Origin: Caecitellus pseudoparvulus
Taxonomy: Eukaryota; Bigyra: Bicosoecida
Direction: 5' to 3'
DNA: 64,000 nt
Assembly (NCBI GenBank): GCA_965644315.1
Contig: CBFFRQ010000017.1
Coordinates: 124,001-188,000, forward strand
Shown here: piece after piece, positions 31,719 through 41,290 of the stretch
Layout: every line of letters begins with the position of its first letter
Numbering within the stretch: the first letter of the stretch is position 1
The notes under the pieces: generated by a model
What the model saw: only the letters and a program-made list of their open reading frames with translations
Told to the model about the DNA's origin: nothing
Databases searched by the model: none
Position numbers and translations under genes: made by a program

Positions 31719-33436
31719 ATGTCAGCTCGCAAGCGCCCTGCTGAGAGCTCTGTCGCCGCTGCCGCAGCAGCCGCAGGCGCCAGTGAGAAGCGGGCTCGCC
31801 CACTCGTGGACGACTCTGACAAACACACGTACCAGAGCGGCTTTGGCAATGAGTTTGCCACGGAAGCTTTGAAGGGTGCGCTGCCGGTGGGGCAGAACAG
31901 TCCCCAAGTTGTGCGTGGCCAAGGGAGTGCCGCGGCCTGGACCACACGCAGCATGCCACGCGCGCCTCTTTCCCCGCTCAGTGCCCATACGGGCTGTACG
32001 CCGAACAGCTGTCTGGGACGGCTTTCACGGCCCCTCGCAAGGAGAACCAGCGCAGGTGCGTGACGCCTCAGCCTGCAATGTGCACCTCATTCCACCATCA
32101 GTGGGGCGGCTAGTGCACTGCACCTGTCCTGCCTGCCGCAGTTGGCTGTACCGTGTGAGGCCCAGCGTCATGCACGCGCCGTTCAAGCCGGACGGGCGCT
32201 GTGCCCTGTGGAAGTCGGACTTTAGCGCCGAGACTGCCGACCCGAACCAGGTGAGTTCGGCCGTGCCAGGGCGAAGGCGTGTCGGGCGGTGACGCTGGCG
32301 TGATGTGGAGCTGCATCAGCCTGTCCACCCGCTCCCCTGCACAGATGCGCTGGCAGCCATCTCCAGCGCCCGCGAAGCCCACCACCTTCCTGGAAGGCAT
32401 CGTGACCATGAGCGGCGCTGGAGACCCCTGCTCCAAGACTGGCATGGGTGTCCACGTGTACTCCTGCAACACCAGCATGGAGCGCACTGCCTTCTACAAC
32501 TCAGACGGCGACATGCTCATCGTGCCGCAGGAGGGCGCGCTGGAGGTGCGCACTGAGCTGGGCCCGCTGCGCGTGGCACCCCAGGAAATCGTCGTCATCC
32601 CTCGCGGCGTCCGCTTCGCCGTGAGCGTGGAGGGCCCCTCTCGCGGCTACATCTGTGAGCTGTTCCAGGGACACTTCGCCCTGCCGAACCTGGGCCCCAT
32701 CGGTGCCAACGGCCTGGCCAACGCGCGGGACTTCTTGTACCCCACAGCTGCGTATGTGGACGAGGACGAGGAGTGGGAGGTGCTGAACCGGTACGGCGGC
32801 GCCATGCACAGCACGGTGATGAAGCACTGCCCCTTCAACGTGGTGGCGTGGCACGGAAACTACGCCCCCTTCAAGTACGACCTGGGTCGCTTCAACACCA
32901 TGAACAGCGTCACGTTCGACCACCCCGACCCCAGCATCTACACCGTGCTGACTGCGCCCACCGACACGCCGGGCGTGGCTGTGTGTGACTTCGTCATCTT
33001 CCCACACCGGTGGATGGTCATGAACCACTCCTTCCGCCCGCCCTACTTCCACCGCAACTGCATGTCTGAGTACATGGGCATGATCAGCGGCAAGTACGAC
33101 GCCAAGGTGGGCTTCGTCCCAGGCGGCTCCTCCCTGCACTCGTGCATGACACCCCACGGACCTGACGCGCCCACCTTCCTCAAGGCCAGCTCAGAACACC
33201 TGCAGCCGCAGTGGTTCGACAAGGGCCTTGCGTTCATGTTCGAGAGCACGTATATGCTGAAGCTGACGCAGCACGCCCTCACCTGCTCTGAGCTGGACAA
33301 GGATTACTTCAAGTGCTGGCAGCAGCTGCCCAAGATCTTCGACCCGGCGACACCTCACGTGACTGTGCCGGAGTCTGCGGCAGCAAAGGCAGTGGCAGCT
33401 GCCGCAGCTGAGGCAGGGGCGGCAGCGAAGAAGTGA
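31719..33436 (+). CDS. HGD: Homogentisate 1,2-dioxygenase
   Basis: This non-haem Fe(II) enzyme opens the homogentisate ring to maleylacetoacetate in tyrosine/phenylalanine catabolism. Exons: 31719-31910, 31982-32055, 32142-32250 and 32345-33436 (introns 71, 86 and 94 bp), giving 488 residues. Conserved blocks in order are [80 protein letters not shown] and [17 protein letters not shown]. The iron ligands fit [10 protein letters not shown] (His361, Glu367) and MTPHGPD (His396), matching the spacing in the animal enzyme. The N-terminal extension [16 protein letters not shown]... is Ala/Ser/Arg-rich and is not in the usual enzyme; it may be a targeting or disordered region. The C terminus ends in an Ala-rich tail with AKK. 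AATGCA overlaps the stop codon (33436-33441). Confidence 0.96.
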
Positions 33437-33466
33437 ATGCAGCTGCGCTACCTTGGCGAAATGCGA

Positions 33467-33478
33467 GGGGGGGGGGGG
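33467..33478 (+). repeat. G12 homopolymer in the HGD-SNARE gap
   Basis: Twelve consecutive G lie 31 bases after the HGD stop, in a 149-bp gap between two plus-strand genes. Slippage or assembly length error is likely at such a run. Confidence 0.85.
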
Positions 33479-33585
33479 ACAGCCGCAGGCCTGGTCCAAA
33501 TCCCCCCTCCCACCAACTCCTTACGCGCTGGTATGCTGGCCTGTTCTTGTCGTGTTCTCCACCTCCTTGCAGGCCCTGGTCTGGC

Positions 33586-34678
33586 ATGGCGTCCCGCTTT
33601 GATGGGCAGCTGTCGGCTGCCCGCCGCATCGTGGACGTGTGTGCACCGCAGCGCAGTGCCCAGGCCGTCAGCGCGCGCCACCGCCCCCTCCCGCGACCCG
33701 CTCTGTGCCCAGGAGCTAAGGGAGCTTCTTGACCAGCGCGAGCGTCTCGCTGCTGCCTCGGCGTCCACGTCTCAGGTGAGAATCCTCGAGGTGGCAGCAG
33801 GCAACCCCTCCCGTCTGCACCAGTTGCCGCCATGTGCTCGTGCAGGTGTCACGCTCGTTGAAGGAGAAGCAGAGGGCCCTCACGAAGCGAATGCGAGATG
33901 CAGATGCAACTCTTCGCAGCATGCGTGCTGACCCCACCTCGTACTCGTTGTAAGTGTCGCCGAGCTCCAGCGTGGTGCAGTGCACTTTGGCATGTGGTGC
34001 CGGCACTCCCTGGCGCTTCCCAGGTCAAGCGGCGAGTTGAGCAGGTTATCCGCAGACTTTAAGCAGCTGCAGGAGGAGCAGGCGTCCATCAAGGGCGCCG
34101 TGCAGAACCCCCCCAGCGGGGACCGCACTGCGCTCATGGCTGGGGCCACAGCAGGGTTCGCTGGTGCTGGCTCGGACCGTGGCGCAGAGACTGCCCGATC
34201 TAAGAACATGACCAACACTCAAATGATGGCGCAGTTCGAGGAGGACACTAAGGAGCAAGATGCCATTCTGGACGACCTGGAAGCGGGCGCAGATCGACTG
34301 GCGCATGTTGGGCGGGCAATCGGCGACGAGGCTTCGGCACATATCGTGAGTGACAGCGCGCGGCCCCGACCCTGCGCCTACCAGCGCTGCCAAGACGTAC
34401 CAAGCAACACCCTCGCGCCGACCTTCCCCTTCACAGCGCCTCCTGGATGACCTAGACCCAGAGATGGACACCGCCCGAGACAAGCTGCGCACGGGTACGT
34501 TGGCGTTGTGCGCCTGCGGCTTTCCTCGGCGCGCCTCACTTCCCTGCCACTGCTGGTGCCCACAGAGACTAAGCACATCAAGAAGGTGACAGTGAAGACG
34601 CAGTTTTGCTGGCTGTATGTCGTGATGTGTTTGCTGGTGCTCGTCTTGGCAGTGTTGGTGTTCATGCGGTGGGGATGA
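33586..34678 (+). CDS. Qc-SNARE of the syntaxin-8/syntaxin-6 type, tail-anchored
   Basis: This is a membrane-fusion SNARE of the endosomal or trans-Golgi system. Six exons: 33586-33636, 33713-33775, 33846-33949, 34024-34345, 34437-34494 and 34566-34678 (introns 76, 70, 74, 91 and 71 bp), giving 236 residues. An N-terminal helical region (KEKQRALTKRMRDADATL) is followed by a Gly/Ala linker. The SNARE motif contains QDAILDDLEAGADRLAHVG, then AIGDEASAHIRLLDDLDPEM and DTARDKLRTETKHIKKV. A single membrane segment (WLYVVMCLLVLVLAVLVF) ends the protein. The pattern IG.E....(x)LLDDL matches syntaxin 8 and 6, where Gln occupies the central ionic layer. The aligned residue here is His (ASAHIRLL). The His codon sits just before the fourth intron. 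Exact orthology is unresolved. Confidence 0.82.
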
Positions 34679-35038
34679 GATTGGGTTTCAAGCCGGGGCG
34701 GCGCTGACGCAGGCAGCAAGGCAAAGCGTGGCCATCTTCGCCGCCACCCTGTGTGCAACACTCTCTGCAGCGTCCCTGGCGCCAGTTGTCTCGCATTCAC
34801 GCTGTGCGAGGCGGCGCTTGCTGGACCAAGCCGCGTTCGCGGGCCGAAGCCTTTTCTTCAAAATTCACGCACTGCCTGAACATTGGCCACGTTTGCGCAA
34901 ACCTGCTCCTTGCCACGTGCCCCGTGGCCCGAGCCCACTGTCAAGCAAGCATCCTTGCGTGGAGTGTTTCTGCGCCACTGCCAGACACTGCCCCTCCCCC
35001 TGCGCTCCGGCCTGCCACCTGCACAAGCCACCAGGACA
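34679..35038. other. Intergenic region, SNARE to mitochondrial bS6
   Basis: This 360-bp gap lies between two plus-strand genes. The bS6 frame stays open upstream to about 34883 but contains no ATG before 35039, so it is treated as leader. No RNA fold or repeat is seen. Confidence 0.45.
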
Positions 35039-35473
35039 ATGCCTTGCTACAAACTCATTGTCTGGTCTCGGCCAGAGGCAACTCCAGCAGAGCTGGCCAA
35101 GACCTTCCGCGGCTTGGCCAAGCTCGTGTACCGAGAGCAGGGCCAATTCCGCACGCTTGCCAACAAAGGCGTGCGGCCCTTGGCCTGGCCCATTCGCAAG
35201 CCCTATGAGAAGTTCGACGAGGCACGACTGGTCGAATGCTCTTTCGATGTCTCCCCCTCTGGCAAAGAGCAGCTGGAGGGCTTCCTCACCAGCGCCGAGG
35301 AAGTGCTGGCGTTCACGCACTTGAGGGATGACGGGCCACTGGCAAGCTTCAAGCGCGGCACAAGGAAGGTCCGCACCAAGCCTGTCACTGCACAGATGTT
35401 GAGCCAGGGTGTCCTGTTTGACCCTGAGACCATGAAGCCGACACTGACGTCGCTGCATGCAAACCAAAGGTGA
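35039..35473 (+). CDS. MRPS6: Mitochondrial ribosomal protein bS6m
   Basis: This small-subunit ribosomal protein has 144 residues in a single exon. The bS6 fold is visible as an opening strand MPCYKLIVWSRPEATPAELA, then FRGLAKLVYREQGQFRTLAN, the characteristic GVRPLAWPIRKPYEKFDEAR (compare bacterial Arg-Pro-Leu-Ala-Tyr-Pro-Ile) and ARLVECSFDVSPSGKEQLEG. A final EVLAFTHLR strand matches the family. The C-terminal extension (KRGTRKVRTKPVTAQ...) is basic, as in mitochondrial versions. There is no cleavable presequence, which is normal for bS6m. It could also be plastid-type, but nothing else here suggests a plastid. The start is the first ATG in frame (ACAATGCC). Confidence 0.85.
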   Translation: MPCYKLIVWSRPEATPAELAKTFRGLAKLVYREQGQFRTLANKGVRPLAWPIRKPYEKFDEARLVECSFDVSPSGKEQLEGFLTSAEEVLAFTHLRDDGPLASFKRGTRKVRTKPVTAQMLSQGVLFDPETMKPTLTSLHANQR

Positions 35474-36000
35474 CCGCACGCCTCCATACCTGCCTTTGCT
35501 TCGGGGGCTTGTTAGAAAGTTTGAAGCTCGCTGCGCAAGGAGCATGTACGGCGCTGCCTCGCTCCAGATCTGTGCTGCATTGCCGGTGTCGTCGTGTCCC
35601 AGGCTTGACTCTGCTGCCGCTTCACCAAGCAGGGGGGAGTTCCACTCCCGCAAGTGCTCGCCCGAGGGCGCAGCAAACTTGTTGCTCGCGTGCAACTCGA
35701 CCACCCAATGCATGGTCCACACTCGGCGCTCCAGTGTGTGCTGTGTCGCAGAACACTCCCCTGCACGGACGTGGGAGGGGGGCTCAGCGCTGCTGAGGCT
35801 TGCAACGCCAGTCGGCGCTCCTCGGCATAAACCACGCGTCACTCAAAGCGAAGCACTGAAACGGCCCAACCCCATTTCATAACTCGTATCAAAGTCACTC
35901 TTTTCTGTTTGCCAGGGGTTGTTCCCCCGTCGGTTGCCCGCCTGAGAAACAGCGGCAGCACGCGTTGCCACCACGCCGACGAGCGCAAAGCCCCTCCACC
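35474..36000. other. Intergenic region, bS6m to FN3 coiled-coil gene
   Basis: This 527-bp gap lies between plus-strand genes. The codons of ORFs here have no recognisable protein, and no tRNA, snRNA or repeat is evident. It presumably holds the bS6m 3' end and the next promoter. Confidence 0.45.
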
Positions 36001-38723
36001 ATGGCATCACAAGGTTTGTCGCCGCTGCTGACTCGCCCTGATCCACACGTGCCCCCCTCAATCGCTGCTTACGTCTCGCTTCGCAGGGGTACGCTTGTCC
36101 GGGTGGGCGTTGCCACAACGCGAAATTTTGTGTCACGTGCGTTTCTCCGCTCCTTGTGCAGAGCACTTTCCCTACGCTGGAGCTGGCCGTCGCCGAGAAG
36201 GAGGAGCCCCGCAAGAATGGCCAGGCAGTGACAACCCAAAATGTTCGCCAGGTGGACGCGAACAGTGTCACGGTGGCCCTGGGAAGCGGCGCACCGTTCC
36301 GCAAGGTGACCTACAAGCTCACACAGGCGTCGTTCTCGGTGTTTGGCAGCAGTGAAACAGTCGTTCAACACAGTGACTGTCTGGACTTGACCAAGGATGA
36401 AAGCCTGGAGTACACCTTCCACGAGTTGACGCCGTCCAGCCAGTACACCGTGACTGCTGAGCTCACTCAGCCGACCTCTGCCACGACAGAGGAGGTCCGC
36501 CGCCTGCAGGCCACCTTCACCACCCTCTCAGACAGCGAAGGCCTTGCGCTGCGGGCGGAGCGGGCTGAGGGCAGGCTGGCCGCACACGAGGCTTCGAAGC
36601 AAAGCGGTGCCGCCTCGGCGACAGCGCTGCGCGCTGCTCTGGACCAGGAGATGAACCTGCGTGCCGGGGTGGAGGAGCAGCTAGTCGCACAGCGCAAGGC
36701 TGCGTCCTCCGCAGCCTCAGAGCTGCAGCGGTCTCAGAAGCACATGGAGATCATGAAGGCGGAGGCCAGCACGTTTCGCCGCACGGTGGAGGAGTTGGAG
36801 GGCGCGCGAGCGGACATGCTGTCAGGCGTGGCGGAGGTGTGCGACACAGACCCCCGCCCAGACCTGCCCACCGCGCTGCAAGACCTGACTGAGACTGTGC
36901 AGCTGCTGCGTGCAGAGTTGGACGACAAGGAGGCTGTGGTGCAGGACCTCACCCGCCAGCTGGAGGAAGCCAAGGACAGCATGGCTGCCACGCGCGAGGC
37001 ATCAGCTCAGCGGCAGGAGGATGCTGCAGCTGCTGTGGCTGGCCTGGAAGAGAAGCTGCAGGCGGCGCAGTCCGAGTGCACAGAAGTGCGCACAGCGCTG
37101 CAAGAACAGGTGCAGGAACTTCAAGGCTCCTTGGCAGAGAGCAAGCGTGAGCTGGAGGCGCAGACTGCGAAGCTGGCAGAGGCGAAGGCGGAGTTGGCCA
37201 GCTACGAGCAGCGCCAGCAGCAGGTCACATCTGAGCTGTCAGACATGCAGCAGCTGCTGAAGGAGGCCAAGGAGGAGGCCAGCAAGCACCTGGTGCGGGC
37301 GGAGAGCAGCGAGGCTGAAGCCGTGCACGCGGCTGCTGTTGCGGAGAGGGTGGAGGGCCTGCAAGCCCGCATCGCTGAGCTGACAGCGGAGCGGGATGCA
37401 GCGCAGGCCGCCCAAGCCGAGGCAGCTGACAGCGCCAAGAAGGACGCGGCTGAAGCAGCCGCCGCTGCGTCTGGGCGCATCGAGGAGTTGCTGGCTGCAG
37501 TGGAGGCTGCTGACCAAGCCAGGGCTGGGTGCGACAAGCGCGTGACGTTCCTGGAGGGCCAGCTGCACGCCCTGAGCAAGGAGGGGCGAGACGTCCTGCG
37601 CAGCCTGCGGTCCATGGCTGTCAGCGTGGGCATCACGAGCCCTGTCCCCGTCACTGTGAACACTGGCGTGCTCCCTGCAGTGGCCGCCCGCGTTGAGGCT
37701 GCCCTGGCAGAGCTCTGCGCGTCCATGGAGGCAGAGGAGGTGGACCTGGGCGGGCAAGTGCCCGGCACGCCAGCCTCCCCCGTGCGCACGTCCTCCGCAG
37801 ACTCCGGTGTCAGGCTGAAGGAGTGCATCCAGGCGGCCCAGGCAGCCATGCGGCGCAACGCCGCCGGGCTGGCGGCGGCACAGGAGAAGCTGGCGGCCAG
37901 CGAGGCTTCCCAGCGGGAGCTGCGTGCCGAGATCGCCGAGCTGCGGGAGGCTGTCGTGACCAAGGAGGCACAGCTTGTCAGCGCGGCCAAGGCTCGTGTG
38001 GAGCAGGAGCACGCCGCGGCTGACGTGGACGCTTTGCGCAGCGAGGTGGCTGCTGCCAAGCAGGAGGCCGAAGACATCCTGCGCGCCAAGAAGAGGCTGG
38101 AGCGCGAGCAGGGCACGGCGGTCCTGCACAACGCCGAGCTGGAGGAGCAGCTGCGGTCCACGCAGGAGGAGGTCATGGCGGTGAACAAGGCCAACGCTGA
38201 CCTCCGCGGCGAAGTCGCAGCCTTGCGCCTGCACCAGTCACCGGGGCACGCGGGTGCCGAGGGGTCAGTGCGCGAGAGCTCGGAGGTGGCGGTGCTGCGG
38301 GCCCAGCTGAAACAGGCAGAGGAGGAGGCGAGTGGCATTGCCCAGCAGCTGGCTGCTGCAGAGCTGGAGCTGAACACGTGCACGGCTAACTTGGCCAGCC
38401 AGAAGTCCCAGCTGCAGTCCAAGGATTCCGTCATCGCGGAGCTGCAAGAGCAAGTGCGGGTCATGTCGGCAGAGGTGGAGGCCCATCGCGCCAGCCTGGA
38501 GAGCGAGGCAGAGAAGGCGGCAGCCGAGCACCGCTTGGACAAGGACGTCATCCTCAAGGTGGCCAACGTCACGTGCAGCCCCATTGCGCAGGCTGTCAAG
38601 GCCCTGCTGGGCACGCGCGGCGACGCCAGCGCGGCGGTCATGGACTTGCTGGGCAGCACACACGTCGCCACGCCTGCTGCGTCGGCTGTCCCAGTGCAAG
38701 GCGGCGGCCGGGGCGGGCATTGA
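36001..38723 (+). CDS. FN3-like domain plus long coiled coil, function unknown
   Basis: Exons 36001-36102 and 36162-38723 (59-bp intron, the second shortest in the window) give 887 residues. The intron was chosen because it keeps phase and removes a stretch rich in stop-prone sequence; splicing out an additional upstream segment would break the frame. Residues about 45-140 read like a fibronectin type III beta sandwich (VRQVDANSVTVALG, FHELTPSSQYTVTAELTQ). From about 160 to 850 the protein is continuous coiled coil rich in Ala, Glu and Gln, interrupted near 500-560 by a Ser/Pro/Val segment (VGITSPVPVTVNTG). The C terminus (SPIAQAVKALLGTRGDASAA) is a short helical tail. No motor, TPH or GRIP motif is seen. 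A cytoskeletal scaffold is a guess. The stop is followed at once by AATGCATT. Confidence 0.8.
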
Positions 38724-38731
38724 AATGCATT
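38724..38731. promoter_or_regulatory. Palindromic AATGCATT between two convergent genes
   Basis: AATGCATT starts on the base after the FN3 coiled-coil gene's stop codon. It reads the same on both strands, so it also puts AATGCA about 54 bases after the stop of the opposing B12D gene. It is a candidate shared 3'-end signal. Confidence 0.4.
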
Positions 38732-38784
38732 GCTGGGCTCTCAACGCTCGACACAGACATTCTCAAAGCTCTTCGTGTGCGCCG

Positions 38785-39480
38785 TCACCTGGCGAACTCC
38801 TTGGCGCCCTTGTACGACTGCTCGGTGCCGCGGTCAACGCCAGCCCAAGTCTTCTGCACGCTGTCCTCGCCAAACACGTGCCTGTTGGTGGTGTCCAGGG
38901 CGTGCCACCAGTCTCCCCGGGCCTCCTTGCTCTTCGTCCACTCAGCAGCTTTGTCCTCGTCAGCGTAGAGCTCTGTGGATCGCTTGGACGCGTTCACCCT
39001 GCGAAGCGCCGGGTGTGCCAGCGTGATGCCCTGCCCAGCTGATTGGCGCATCTGCGCGGCATCACGCACTTGACTGTGGGCTCCCACATCAGCATCTGGC
39101 TGCCCCTCCAGGTGGCAAAGGTGACTGCGAGGAAGGGACAAAGGCTTGCGTGCTGGCGTTGCTGGCAGCTCGACGGCGAGGCACTTGCCAGGCTGGCTCG
39201 GCCAGCTGATGCCCGGCGTGGTGGCCAGCCGCATCACTCACCAACGCCACCGACGAGCAGGACCAGGGGGGTTGCCTGCGCAGCAAGGCAAAGAGGATGT
39301 GAAATTAAGCATAGGTATCTGTTTTTCATACCCAGGAAGGCTGCAGGTGCGCTTCTGGGCTTCTGGACAGCACTGCGTGGCCAGTGCCCAAGCCAGCGTT
39401 TCGCGGCGCACATCACTCACCTCCCACACGCTGGCAAACGCGCGCTTTGTGTTAGAGCCGGCGTTAATGACGCGAACCAT
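38785..39480 (-). CDS. B12D/NDUFA4-like small mitochondrial membrane protein
   Basis: This family includes respiratory-chain accessory subunits. Exons on the minus strand: 39480-39421, 39275-39242, 39124-39070 and 38998-38785, with an optional 9-nt exon at 39340-39332. The product is 120 residues, or 123 with the microexon. The membrane segment reads PLVLLVGGVVTFATW. A Pro sits 24 residues after the first (EPTVKV), exactly as in plant B12D (NPEVRV), followed by NASKR in place of TKENR. This spacing fixed the last intron (39069-38999, 71 bp). The Trp before the membrane segment falls at the B12D position only if the microexon is used. The C-terminal 70 residues (ELYADEDKAAEWTKSK...) are acidic and Trp-rich and longer than usual. 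The start is MVRVINAGSNTKRAF. The gene converges on the FN3 coiled-coil gene. Confidence 0.68.
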
Positions 39481-40181
39481 GATTAATCTGCAGAAAGGCA
39501 GGGGTTTGTCTCGTGGCGGGCTGAGTGGAGCCGCGATAGGGCGCCCGTGCGGTGCAGCGTGTGATGCCAGCTTGATGTGGTTTGAGCAATGGTGCTCAGG
39601 ACGCACAGTTTAGGTGAGGGGTGTTGCAGGGAGTCGGGACAAGTCTGTGATGACTTTAAAACTTGTTTATGAAGTACTTGCTTGGGATTAGGGTGGTGAG
39701 TGCGGCTTGGTTGATTTGGCACGGGCCGGGCAATTGGGAGGTGGTCTAGAACCCCCCTTCGAAGGCGATTGCCCCCCCCCCCTGGCGCTGGAGAGGGCCA
39801 GTGCGCACTACAAGGAGCGGCAGCAATGCAGGAAGGTGTCTTTCAGGCTACTGTATTCTGTTCCCTGCGAGGGGAGCAGCAGCATGAAGCTGTGACGTCG
39901 CGGCCGTTGTGACTTGTGCCCCATTCGCCGTTGCAAGGGCGCCACAACCCGCGCATGTGCTCGAGGTACGTTCTTTTACTTCTCCCTGCCACATCAAAAC
40001 CCTTCCAGATACTGCTCACTGACCGTTCTGTACGCCTCTGTCTTTCCCACCCGCCATCCGCGCCACCACATCCAACTGCAGGGGCGCGTTTCGCCACCCC
40101 TCCTGCGCAAGCTGCCAACGGGCTTCCCGTCGGCTCGTGTGGGCTTCCTTCTTGGCAGGAGACCCCCCCCTGCTTCGCAGC
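39481..40181. promoter_or_regulatory. Divergent promoter region, B12D-like / UBE2G2
   Basis: This 701-bp stretch between divergent start codons is the longest non-coding interval in the window. It contains an A/T-richer patch (ATGACTTTAAAACTTG near 39650), a C11 run at 39772-39782, and a GTACGT donor-like site near 39967 that could open a 5'-UTR intron of the E2 gene. A GTGATGA string near 39645 resembles a snoRNA C box, but no matching D box was found. No gene recognised. Confidence 0.45.
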
Positions 40182-40917
40182 ATGGCAGCAGCGAGTACAG
40201 GGCGCGCGTTTGCCCAGCAGCTGTTGGCAAAGCAGTACAAAGGTGCGTGCGCATGCACGCTGTTTGGGCTGGCGTTTCAGTTGTTGCAGCGCAGGGCGTC
40301 CACGCTGCTGCAGAGCTGACGACGAACCCTCCTGAGGGAATCCACGTGGGATTGAAGGACGAGGACCTGTTCCACTGGACTGTCATGGTCATCGGCCCCC
40401 CTGGGACTTACTAGTGCGTGTCCTGCGTCATGGCCTGCCAAGTACGGACGGGGCTGGTGCATGGCTGGGCACCGTCACACCCCGCCACCCGGCTCCCGCA
40501 GCAACGAGGGCATGTTCAGGTGCGAGCTCACGTTCCCCGACGACTTCCCCAACATGCCTCCTGCCATGAAGTTCCTGGACGAAGTGTGGCATCCCAACAG
40601 TGCGTGTCGCGCGCCGCCTCGCCGCCTCCGCCTTTCCCACGCGAGCCCCGCCCACTGCAGTCTACCCGGACGGCAAGGTGTGCATTTCCATCCTGCACCC
40701 CCCTGGCGTGGACGAGATGAACGCCCAGGAAACGGCGGAGGAGAGGTGGCGCCCCATTCTTGGCGTGGAGGCGGTGCTCATCTCCGTCATCAGCATGCTG
40801 GCCGACCCCAACATCGAGTCGCCAGCCAACATCGACGCCGCAACGCAGTTCAGAGATGACAAGAAGGGCTTCCGGCGCAAGGTCAGGCGGTGTGTGGCCA
40901 AGACTCTGGAGGAGTGA
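40182..40917 (+). CDS. UBE2G2: Ubiquitin-conjugating enzyme E2, UBC7/UBE2G2 type
   Basis: This E2 acts with ER-associated degradation ligases. Exons: 40182-40242, 40314-40413, 40502-40599 and 40661-40917 (introns 71, 88 and 61 bp), giving 171 residues. The UBC fold is complete: LLAKQYKELTTNPPEGIHVG, FHWTVMVIGPPGTYYNEGMF, FPDDFPNMPPAMKF and the HPNIYPDGKVCISILHPPG block with the active-site Cys at residue 94. After it comes the roughly 13-residue acidic insertion (VDEMNAQETAEERW) that separates the UBC7/UBE2G class from other E2s. SVISMLADPNIESPANIDA follows. Length and motif order match UBE2G2/UBE2G1. No C-terminal membrane anchor (UBE2J-like) is present. The start context is AGCATGG. Confidence 0.92.
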
Positions 40918-41290
40918 CGACCCGCACATGCAAGCGCTGCATCGGCGCCCTTGAGGCCGCTGCACGGCACAGTTGCACCAGGATGCCACTTTCCGTGGTT
41001 GACTGCAAGCAAAAAGTGTCGTGCCAGAATACACTGTAGAGATCGCACGACCTGCTCAGCACCAGCCACACGTGCGCTGAGCAAGCGGGGAAGTTTTGAG
41101 GGTTGGCAAGCCTCGCCAGTGGCTTCGCCAGGGGCTTCAAAGTGCACCTGTAGACCCGCCAGACGCCTGTTTATGAATCTGGGCAGACAACTTCCACTTT
41201 GCGCTGCCGGCGTCCGCGTTCCTCGCCGTACACTGACTTGAGCGCCTGCTGGCTGCTGGGGCTGTGAAACACCAGTGAAACGCAGGCAAC
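40918..41290. other. Intergenic region, UBE2G2 to VPS13-like gene
   Basis: This 373-bp gap lies between two plus-strand genes and presumably holds the E2 3' end and the promoter of the giant gene. No AATGCA-type motif lies close to the E2 stop. No ORF, RNA or repeat is recognised. Confidence 0.45.

Noticed and set aside
34865-35842. Minus-strand open frame of 325 codons across bS6m
   Set aside because: It is antisense to a clear bS6 protein and has the Arg/Gly/Leu composition of shadow frames.
39630-39720. snoRNA-like C box GTGATGA in the B12D-UBE2G2 gap
   Set aside because: No D box (CTGA) with terminal stem at a suitable distance.
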